A stretch of 35,747 nt of DNA. It comes from Clostridia bacterium. GTDB lineage: Bacteria; Bacillota; Clostridia; Oscillospirales; Acutalibacteraceae. Below are positions 26,001 through 31,723 of the stretch, piece by piece. The translations under genes and the position numbers were made by a program. Below the pieces are notes generated by a model. It was not told the DNA's origin. It was given only the letters and a program-made list of their open reading frames with translations, and searched no databases. The stretch is from NCBI GenBank assembly GCA_017443805.1, contig JAFSXY010000115.1:1-35747 (forward strand), in the 5' to 3' direction. Numbering within the stretch: the stretch's first letter is position 1; each line of letters starts with the position of its first letter.

Positions 26001-26711
26001 TGCTTCGGCACAGGTGGCGGCTTTTGTGATCTTACCGCCGTCCCACGTATGGTCGGTCAGCTTCGCGATCGCAGATCCTGCGGACAGAACCGCGCCGCAG
26101 CCTTTACAGCAAATGTCGCCCGAATATCCCTCTTTGGCGCAGGTGGCCGAAACGGCGTTCTTCAGTTCCGTGTCGCCGGTATGTTTTGCCTTATCTTTTG
26201 CGATCGTCTCGGTTTTTGTTGTTTTACAAACTGTGCAGGTATATGTTTTTACGCCTGCCGCTGAACAAGTGGCGGCGGTTGTGATCTTTCCCTGATCCCA
26301 CTTATGCGCGGAATTCTTCGGGATCGCCTCTCGGCCGATTTCTTTGCACAACGAACAAACGCTTGTTTTTTCTCCCGGCTCGGCGCAGGTTGCTTCTTTG
26401 GCAACCGACCAGCTTTCGTAATGATGCGGCGACGTTGCAGTCAGCGTTTCCAGACCGACAGCCGCGCGTAAAATCAGACGTGCGTCCGCAGCCTCGATCC
26501 CCCCGCTCAGGTCAGCGTCCGCGACATGCCATGCGTCGCCGGTCAGCGTTTCCAGACCGACGGCCGCGCGCAGCGCAAGCCGCGCATCGCCGGCAGTGAC
26601 CGCATCGTCATGATCGATGTCTCCCGCTCGGGCTGCCGAAGCCGTCAGGACTAAAAGACCGAGCAGACAGACAACTGCAAACAGGATAAAGAATCGGTTC
26701 CATTTTTTCAC
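23016..26711 (-). CDS. Large secreted protein with about 18 Cys-rich modules and dockerin-like N-terminus
   Basis: 1231 residues, GTG start with AGGAGG nine bases upstream. Signal peptide (about 1-27). Two dockerin-like loops (GDIDHDDAVTAGDARLALR and ADADLSGGIEAADARLILR). About residues 90-945 hold roughly 18 modules of the form H-x-C-x8-12-C-x2-C (such as AATCAEAGVKTYTCSVC), spaced about 42 residues. Some early modules are near copies, others diverged. The C-terminal domain (about 960-1231) starts AYNKLVNLIKSG and has FYFRADTLEPLAAVYNV, homologous to the paralogues but more divergent. The modules could bind metal through three Cys and a His or form disulfides; nothing here decides that. Own promoter; terminates after the 441-aa gene. 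Confidence 0.88.
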   Translation of the reverse strand: MKKWNRFFILFAVVCLLGLLVLTASAARAGDIDHDDAVTAGDARLALRAAVGLETLTGDAWHVADADLSGGIEAADARLILRAAVGLETLTATSPHHYESWSVAKEATCAEPGEKTSVCSLCKEIGREAIPKNSAHKWDQGKITTAATCSAAGVKTYTCTVCKTTKTETIAKDKAKHTGDTELKNAVSATCAKEGYSGDICCKGCGAVLSAGSAIAKLTDHTWDGGKITKAATCAEAGVKTYTCSVCKTTKTETVAKNAANHAGGTELKNTVAATCAKAGYSGDTYCKGCGALLSAGKTVAKQTSHTWNGGKVTKAATCTAAGVKTYTCSVCNTTKTETINATGHSYGAWTNLNATQHQRICANDASHIEKANHTWNGGMVTKTPTCSETGIKTYTCTVCNATKTETVAKNAANHAGGTELRNAAAATCLAAGYSGDTYCKGCGAKIASGSAISKTAHSFNAGTVTKAATCSATGSKTVTCTVCGQTEVQSIPVDSSAHNYAWKNIGSGKCRQVCTYNSSHVGKTSAHTTQKVDGTAATCTTPGSKYYYACTKCGSKFSNVAGTQDADAASLVIPATGHSKVTETSANAATCTKDGNIAYWKCGVCGKYYSDRNLTKEISIESVSIPKLGHNMVDVVRQPTCENKGVAYSKCTRCDYKTADQSINALGHDYKLTGYANGAPPTCDRTTKFYGVYTCSRCGGKTNIQIERDPNNHPESAIQHDYSSVKEPSCTEDGYVISNSVVCTLCGELLAENVTEIIPKTEHQTRYIARKNATCTADGNIAYYVCSECNQYFTDEAGSRVLSASDIRLAATGHSFSGDKSDYFVVETTCTTPGYYYKVRSCANGCGAREVTFSNGTVKTYTASAFRSLLSNPQNMFEQAAPGHKPSIYFPAQAATCTLPARTEGWGCPVCQTPTSGMEWDGEPMGHNYTVSDSPLGTNAESFYCTVCKELRTDLLPAYNKLVNLIKSGPMKSENVVYFSKNGVSTDYTKLTVKGVISMIPGLKNSFRDEIRQNETSFSTGDTIPRIALYIRSSGKVSNLVDRDIAGLTVTKQNGLKISSLLDSSYGSSITVGSTTRDVEPYRQVQISGEVIAVTVKINTETYIPGQGIVGLGMDAESALEHFTGEDIRLHMDGFDDNGMHTEVEDDDTLSMTSEFKLKNIVSDGNATFYFRADTLEPLAAVYNVSIVSSQDIKMTIEMGSLNGSISADPVMTETDQMVYLFKAVKDLAS
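25360..26290 (-). repeat. DNA-level tandem repeats encoding Cys-rich modules
   Basis: Within the 1231-aa gene, a two-module block of about 250 bp recurs with high nucleotide identity. For example, the segment around CTTTACA-TAGGTATCGCCGG appears near 25390, 25850 and (diverged) 26100. Modules further from this block are diverged, which suggests recent expansion near the N-terminal side of the array. Confidence 0.8.
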
Positions 26712-26761
26712 TTTATTCGACCTCCTACGCTTATCGGCGTAATGAATACTATTCTATTTTA

Positions 26762-26790
26762 ATTATATAACTTTATAATGGGAAAGGCAA
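26762..26790 (-). promoter_or_regulatory. Sigma-A promoter of the 1231-aa gene
   Basis: Minus strand: TTGCCT (26785-26790), 17-bp spacer, TATAAT (26762-26767). It lies just downstream of the terminator of the preceding gene and about 50 bases before the GTG. Confidence 0.7.
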
Positions 26791-26803
26791 GAGATTATAT
26801 CAC

Positions 26804-26845
26804 AAAAAAAACCGCCGCAATTTTATACAAATTGCCAGCGGGTTT
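26804..26845 (-). terminator. Terminator of the 566-aa secreted protein gene
   Basis: On the minus strand an imperfect stem (AACCCGC-TGGCAATTT against AAATTGCGGCGGTT, with a short mismatch) is followed by eight T. It separates the 566-aa gene transcript from the next promoter. Confidence 0.75.
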
Positions 26846-26877
26846 TCAGTTTTTTTTCAGATCACGGAACGATTGCG

Positions 26878-28578
26878 TTATTCAAAAATATGATCGAAGA
26901 AATAATACTCCGTACTGGCGTTGCGGACGCCCACACGCATATTCCCGGTCGCCAATTTGGCGTTTCCGCTGCTCATATCGACGAAGACGGACTGGTCGCA
27001 GTACATGTCCAGATCGTAAACAGCCGCCAGGGGAGAAAGCGTTTCGGCGTCAAAGTAATACGACACCGTGCAGTTGCCGACAAGATCGTTGCACCGCATT
27101 TCCATTTGCATTCCGTCAAGCGCCTCCTTCTGATTAAAGCCCTCGGCAAGCGTGCGAAGATCGCAGTTCACGATCCTTTGCAGCGCCGTTTCCCCCTTTG
27201 TTTCCTTCACCTCGCTGTATTTTTCCTCTTTCAGCTTGGCTGTGATCCTGATCACCGGACCGACGGCGGCCGCTTTCACGGTACCCGCGATATTCTCACT
27301 GAATTTCGATGAATTGCCGGAAGAAGCAAATGAAACGGCGTCCGGCAGAGAAGCGATAAAGTCAACGTTTTCCGCCGTTTCAACGGTCAAAGCCGAAACA
27401 TCCGCCGCAGTCAGCGCGCTGACGTACGCAGCGTCGGCGACGTGGAAATTCCCGTCGGTAATCGGCCGCGCAAAGGCGACGCGGTCACCCCAGTTCTCGC
27501 TTCTTTTTTCAATTGCCGACGTCAGCATCTGCGCAACGGTATTTTCATCCAGGGTCTCACCTTGCATCATAGCGACAAGCCAAGCGCCCGGCGAGATCGT
27601 AAACTTGTGAGAGATCACTTTGCAAAAACTGATATTTTTTGAAAAACCGGTGTATGAATGCGCATCCGTTTTCAAAACGTTGACCAGTTCGTTGAAGGAC
27701 GGCAGCGTTTTGCCGCAGCGGGCGCAGATGATCGACGCGGAAGGATCGGCCTCTCCGCCTGAAAAATCGTGCCCACGCGCAGCAAAAGCTCTGGTCTCGG
27801 TCTTTGCGCAAAGCGAACAGGTAAAGGTCAATTCACCTGCTGACGTACAGGTCGCCGGCGTACCGGCGCCCTCGTCCCACGCATGGGCGTCGCACTTCGG
27901 CAATTCGCTGCCCGCGGACAGGACTGCCCAGCAGCCCATGCAGCAGATATCTCCCGAGTAGCCCGCTGATACACAGGTCGCGGGAACGGCATTCCGAATA
28001 TAGGTGCCGCCCGCATGCTTCTCCGTTTCTTTGGCAAGGACCTCTGTTTTCGTTTCCCCGCAGAGCGTACAGACGTAGGTTTTTTCACCTTCCGACGCAC
28101 AGGTGGCAGCAGCCGTTATAACGCCCTTGCCCCAGGCATGCGCGGAAAGCTGCGGAAGCTCTTCCCGTTCAAGCTCCCCGCACAGGACGCAAATGCCGGT
28201 CCATTCTCCCGGCGCGCCGCAGGTGGCGCGTTTTACGATCTTCCACTGTTCGACCCGGTGCCCGGAAACGGCGGTTTGTTCCTCCAGCCCCACGGCCGTA
28301 CGCAAAATCATCCGTGCGTCCGCCGCCTCGATCTTTTCGTTTGCGTCCGCGTCTGCAAGGTGCCAGGCCTGTCCGTTCAGGGATTCCAGGCCCACGGCTG
28401 CACGCAGCGTAAGCCGCGCGTCGCCGGCGGACACACTGCCGTCGCCGTCAACGTCTCCGGCGTCTGCGGCGTGCGCAGCGAAAGCAAAAATCACAGAGAA
28501 ACAAAACGCAGCCAAAACCGCGACCATCCGCATTCCAAACCGCAGACGAGCTGTTTTTTTATGATCGGAGCGGATCAA
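26878..28578 (-). CDS. Secreted protein: dockerin-like pair, four Cys-rich modules, unassigned C-terminal domain
   Basis: 566 residues from a TTG at 28578, which gives a good signal peptide with basic n-region (KKTARLRFGMR) and core about 16-37. The TTG overlaps the stop of the 30-aa ORF upstream, with GGTGA as ribosome site; an ATG at 28533 is possible but lacks a ribosome site. Two dockerin-like loops (GDVDGDGSVSAGDARLTLR, ADADANEKIEAADARMILR) are followed by four Cys modules and a half module. The C-terminal domain starts FNELVNVLKTDAHSYTGF and ends STEYYFFDHIFE, nearly identical in plan to the 441-aa protein (YYFFDSLFE). Function unknown. Followed by its own terminator. Confidence 0.83.
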   Translation of the reverse strand: MIRSDHKKTARLRFGMRMVAVLAAFCFSVIFAFAAHAADAGDVDGDGSVSAGDARLTLRAAVGLESLNGQAWHLADADANEKIEAADARMILRTAVGLEEQTAVSGHRVEQWKIVKRATCGAPGEWTGICVLCGELEREELPQLSAHAWGKGVITAAATCASEGEKTYVCTLCGETKTEVLAKETEKHAGGTYIRNAVPATCVSAGYSGDICCMGCWAVLSAGSELPKCDAHAWDEGAGTPATCTSAGELTFTCSLCAKTETRAFAARGHDFSGGEADPSASIICARCGKTLPSFNELVNVLKTDAHSYTGFSKNISFCKVISHKFTISPGAWLVAMMQGETLDENTVAQMLTSAIEKRSENWGDRVAFARPITDGNFHVADAAYVSALTAADVSALTVETAENVDFIASLPDAVSFASSGNSSKFSENIAGTVKAAAVGPVIRITAKLKEEKYSEVKETKGETALQRIVNCDLRTLAEGFNQKEALDGMQMEMRCNDLVGNCTVSYYFDAETLSPLAAVYDLDMYCDQSVFVDMSSGNAKLATGNMRVGVRNASTEYYFFDHIFE

Positions 28579-28667
28579 AGCAGCGTCACCAGCGCAATGG
28601 TCAGCACGCTGCCGGCCAGCAGCACTGCCAGGATGATCGCCACGATCTTCACAAATCTTCTGTTCAT
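28575..28667 (-). CDS. 30-residue hydrophobic membrane peptide
   Basis: A short ORF: MNRRFVKIVAII begins it and LVTLL ends it. It has three basic residues in the first seven, then a single uninterrupted hydrophobic helix. A ribosome site GGAAGG lies about nine bases before the ATG. It starts 19 bases after the phosphoglucomutase stop. Its TGA shares two bases with the TTG start of the secreted protein (TTGA), suggesting translational coupling. Function unknown; it could be a leader peptide or a small single-pass membrane protein. Confidence 0.6.
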   Translation of the reverse strand: MNRRFVKIVAIILAVLLAGSVLTIALVTLL

Positions 28668-28686
28668 ATTTCAGTACCTTCCTTTT

Positions 28687-30405
28687 TTATTCGATCCCCA
28701 ATATCCGCGTCACGTCTGCTTTGTAAGCGTCGGTCTGTGCGGCGGCCGCAGCTTCCGTTTCGCCCTGTACCATGGCGTAGATCTTGATCTTCGGCTCCGT
28801 CCCCGCGGGACGGACGATGATCTTATCTTTGTTTTCCGTCTGCAGAACGATCACGTTGGACACGGGCAGCGTGACAGGCGTCGTTTCACCGGTGGCAAGC
28901 GCTGTGCAAAGGCGGGTTTTGTAATCGGCGGCGAACGAAACCTTTTTGCCGCCGATGGTCGCCGGATAGTCCGCGCGCAGCGCGTCCATCATATCCGCCA
29001 TCTTTTTCATGCCGTCGGCGCCCTCAAAATAGAAATTGAACAGGGAATTTTTCCAGACGCCGAAACGGGCGTACAGCATATGCAGCGCATCCACAAGCGT
29101 TTTACCCTGTTTTTTGTAAAATGCAGCCATCTCACAGATCAGCATGGAACCGTTGACCGCGTCCTTATCCCGGGTGTGCATACCGGAGAGATACCCGTAG
29201 CTCTCCTCAAAGCCGAGCATGAACCGGTCGGCTTCGCCCTTGTCCTCAAGCGCGGTCATGACTTCGCCGATATACTTAAAGCCGGTCAGCACGTTGCAAA
29301 CCTCGGCGCCGTAGCTCTCGGCGACAGCCGAAGCAAAATCGCTTGTGACGATAGATTTTACGACCAGCGGGTTTTGCGGCAGCTTGCCCAATGCCTGTTT
29401 TTGAGAAAGAATATAATCCGTAAGCAGCGCGCCGACGTCGTTGCCGGTCATCAGCACGTATGCGCCGTCATGCAGAACGGCGATACCGACGCGGTCGCAA
29501 TCGGGATCGGTAGCGACAAGCAGATCGGCTTTTTTTGTTTCCGAAAGCGCGATCGCCTCATTAAACGCCTCCTTGACCTCGGGGTTCGGGAACGGACAGG
29601 TGGGGAAATGCCCGTCCGGCAGCTCCTGGGACTGAACGACCGTAACGTCCGAAAAGCCGACCTGCCGGAGAATTCTTCTGACCGGCTTGTTGCCCGTTCC
29701 GTTCAAGGGCGTGTAAATAATTGATAGATCGCTCTCCCGGATCACTTCCGGGCGGATGACCTCAGCCGCGACCAGATCAAAATATTTATCCAAAAAAGCT
29801 TCGGGGATGATCTCGATGATTCTGTTTTTGACGGCTTCGTCAAAATCCAGCCGTTTTACGTCGGCAAACATATCGCAGGCGTTGATATAACGCAGCGTTT
29901 TCTCCGCCGCTTCGTCCGTCATCTGATATCCGCGGGCGTCGTAGCATTTATAGCCGTTATACTTGGACGGGTTATGGCTGGCGGTGATCACAATGCCCGA
30001 AGCGCAGCGCTTTTCCCTGACGGCATATGCGACGATCGGCGTCGGCATCAGCTCATTGAAAAGATAGACCTTGACGCCGTTCCCGGCGAGCACTTCGGCC
30101 GCGGCACGCGCAAACCGCTGCGAGTTCAGACGGGAATCGTACCCGATCACAACGCTCGGCGCCGCGAAATCATCGTTGAGATAATCTGCGAGCCCCTGCG
30201 TCGCGCGCGCGACAGTATAGACGTTCATCCGGTTGGTGCCCGCGCCGAGCACGCCGCGCAGGCCGCCGGTGCCGAAGGAAAGGTTTTGCCAGAACCGGTC
30301 CAGGATCTCCTCTTCTTTTCCCGCAATGCTCCGCAGTTCCGCCGCAATTTCGGGATCGGCCGCTTTTTCGCACCAAAGACTGTACAGCGCATGAATATCG
30401 TTCAT
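28687..30405 (-). CDS. pgcA: Phosphoglucomutase/phosphomannomutase (alpha-PGM family)
   Basis: 572 residues from the ATG at 30405, chosen over 30447 because GGGAGA is close upstream and MNDIHALYSLW matches the family start. The phosphoserine loop TASHNPSKYNGYK and the magnesium loop DPDCDR (in ATDPDCDRVGIA) are present, with GFEESYGY in the sugar-binding region and RPAGTEPKIKIY as the phosphate-binding loop. It interconverts glucose 1- and 6-phosphate for glycogen, UDP-glucose and cell-wall polymers. Sits behind its own promoter, with the small peptide and the 566-aa secreted gene immediately downstream and probably on the same transcript. Confidence 0.95.
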   Translation of the reverse strand: MNDIHALYSLWCEKAADPEIAAELRSIAGKEEEILDRFWQNLSFGTGGLRGVLGAGTNRMNVYTVARATQGLADYLNDDFAAPSVVIGYDSRLNSQRFARAAAEVLAGNGVKVYLFNELMPTPIVAYAVREKRCASGIVITASHNPSKYNGYKCYDARGYQMTDEAAEKTLRYINACDMFADVKRLDFDEAVKNRIIEIIPEAFLDKYFDLVAAEVIRPEVIRESDLSIIYTPLNGTGNKPVRRILRQVGFSDVTVVQSQELPDGHFPTCPFPNPEVKEAFNEAIALSETKKADLLVATDPDCDRVGIAVLHDGAYVLMTGNDVGALLTDYILSQKQALGKLPQNPLVVKSIVTSDFASAVAESYGAEVCNVLTGFKYIGEVMTALEDKGEADRFMLGFEESYGYLSGMHTRDKDAVNGSMLICEMAAFYKKQGKTLVDALHMLYARFGVWKNSLFNFYFEGADGMKKMADMMDALRADYPATIGGKKVSFAADYKTRLCTALATGETTPVTLPVSNVIVLQTENKDKIIVRPAGTEPKIKIYAMVQGETEAAAAAQTDAYKADVTRILGIE

Positions 30406-30460
30406 TCTTATTCTCCCTTTCCGTTTCGCGGCTTTCCGCAGCCGCAAAAGTCTTTTGTTT

Positions 30461-30489
30461 ATTATAGCTTATTCCTATTCATTTTACAA
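30461..30489 (-). promoter_or_regulatory. Sigma-A promoter of phosphoglucomutase
   Basis: Minus strand: TTGTAA (30484-30489), 17-bp spacer, perfect TATAAT (30461-30466). A GC-rich stem, GCGGCT/AGCCGC, lies in the 5' leader (30428-30445) without a T-run. Confidence 0.75.
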
Positions 30490-30529
30490 GGGGAAAAATG
30501 CAGGAAAAGCGGATACGGACCAAAACAGA

Positions 30530-31552
30530 TCAAAACATCAACGATGCAAGCAGCGCCTGCTGTTTTTCTTTGCGAAAAGCAAGGAAATCCGTTCTGTCCG
30601 CGCCGACGGCGTCGGCAAAATCGAGCGAAAGCGCCTCGTTACGTGCAAAATCTTCCTTTGAGAAACAGATCGTCACCTTGTTCTCAACAGATAAAAACGC
30701 ACAGCGTTCCGCGTGCGACGGACTGAACGGCAGACCGGCATACAGCACGTTATCCGCCTGAAAAAACAGTGCGGACGGCAAAAGATTTTTTGTTGCGCAG
30801 ACCGTTTGCAGGCGGTCTGCAAAAAACTCCTTCACGACTTCGGCGTTCGCGCCGTGCGGCAAACCGCCGTGAACGGCGCCGCACGCGACGCCCCGACTGC
30901 GTAAAAACGAACAAAAGTCCCTGGCTTCGGTGCGCGTCGGAAAGAGAACGATACTCTTTTTGTTCGCCTGTTTTTTGCACGCGGACGCCAGGAACAGATC
31001 CCTCTCTTTTCGGGCCTCGAAACTGACGGCCGGAAATACGGGCGGCGTATGGTCTTTCAGCAGCACGGCGTCGCGGCTGCCGATCAGCTCCCGCAAACGG
31101 TTGTCGTTCGGTCCCTGTGCGGAAAACAGAGCGACGGCGCAAAATGAAAACCCGATTGCACGCAGCTCCGCAAGCATCCGGTATGACGCGCGGTAACCGT
31201 ATTCCGACACAAAGGCGCACTCCGTAAAAGGCAGCAAAACCGTCCGCACCGGGTAAGCCTCCAGAAAACCGATAAAATCCTCCCTGTTTAACAGACGAAC
31301 GTCTGCAAAAAACAGCGGCGCGGTTTTTGCAGCGTCAAAATCGGCGTCGTCCACGCGCAGACAACACGCATTCGCCCGGTCGGGAAGATAAAAATCCCCC
31401 GGCAGAAGCACGACCGTCCTACCGCAGTCCACCTCGGCCAAACGCCGCAGCTCCGCCGCCGTATACGGCGCGTCCGCATAGAAAAACACGTCTGCGTCTG
31501 CTTCGGCGCAGGCACGGATACAGGAATGTAAAAGCGCATCTGCCAAATGCAT
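30530..31552 (-). CDS. Degenerate RecQ-like helicase-fold protein lacking ATPase motifs
   Basis: 340 residues from the ATG at 31552, five bases after AGGAGG (31558-31563); longer starts have no ribosome site. The second half, SIVLFPTRTEARDFCSFLRSRGVACGAVHGGL (read in parts, 200-231), then VVKEFFADRLQTVCATKNLL, follows the RecQ helicase C-lobe. The first half aligns with the RecQ N-lobe: PLFFADVRLLNREDFIGFL for motif Ib, TECA at 110-113 where DEAH is expected, SEYG (116-119) for SQWG, and LFSAQ (142-146) for LTATA. No Walker A lysine and no motif VI arginine fingers are seen. So it is probably not an active helicase but a DNA- or protein-binding relic, or a regulatory paralogue. Confidence 0.55.
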   Translation of the reverse strand: MHLADALLHSCIRACAEADADVFFYADAPYTAAELRRLAEVDCGRTVVLLPGDFYLPDRANACCLRVDDADFDAAKTAPLFFADVRLLNREDFIGFLEAYPVRTVLLPFTECAFVSEYGYRASYRMLAELRAIGFSFCAVALFSAQGPNDNRLRELIGSRDAVLLKDHTPPVFPAVSFEARKERDLFLASACKKQANKKSIVLFPTRTEARDFCSFLRSRGVACGAVHGGLPHGANAEVVKEFFADRLQTVCATKNLLPSALFFQADNVLYAGLPFSPSHAERCAFLSVENKVTICFSKEDFARNEALSLDFADAVGADRTDFLAFRKEKQQALLASLMF

Positions 31553-31584
31553 AACCGCCTCCTGTTTCATTATCGTCCGTTTTG

Positions 31585-31613
31585 ATTGTATCAGACCTTC
31601 AGACAAAAATCAA
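31585..31613 (-). promoter_or_regulatory. Sigma-A promoter of the RecQ-like gene
   Basis: Minus strand: TTGATT (31608-31613), 17-bp spacer, TACAAT (31585-31590). About 33 bases before the ATG at 31552. Confidence 0.7.
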
Positions 31614-31649
31614 TCGAAAAATTTTTATCGCAAGTCGACAAATTTTTAT
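31614..31649. repeat. Pair of 15-bp direct repeats between divergent promoters
   Basis: TCGAAAAATTTTTAT (31614-31628) and TCGACAAATTTTTAT (31635-31649) differ at one base and are 21 bp apart, two helical turns. One abuts the -35 of the RecQ-like gene, the other touches the -35 of the DUF4173-like gene, so a protein binding both could control both. Confidence 0.6.
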
Positions 31650-31677
31650 TGACAACCAAAAATTAATATGCTAATAT
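31649..31677 (+). promoter_or_regulatory. Sigma-A promoter of the DUF4173-like gene
   Basis: TTGACA (31649-31654), 17-bp spacer ending TGC, -10 TAATAT (31672-31677). Confidence 0.75.
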
Positions 31678-31723
31678 CTTTTCAGAAAGCGCGTTTGTGC
31701 TTTTGAAAAGGAGGTTTCGGACA

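Noticed and set aside
25338..26264. Long plus-strand Cys/Gly-rich open frame opposite the Cys-repeat gene
   Set aside because: It is the antisense of the repetitive 1231-aa gene; lacks a ribosome site and mirrors the repeat periodicity.
21662..28578. Cellulosome scaffold or enzyme cluster
   Set aside because: No cohesin and no catalytic domain is attached to the dockerin-like loops; the second loops are degenerate.
28015..29724. 569-codon plus-strand open frame
   Set aside because: It crosses the 3' part of phosphoglucomutase, the small peptide and the secreted gene in antisense; no ribosome site or domain.
30428..30445. Terminator hairpin in the phosphoglucomutase leader
   Set aside because: Stem of six pairs without a following T-run on the transcribed strand.
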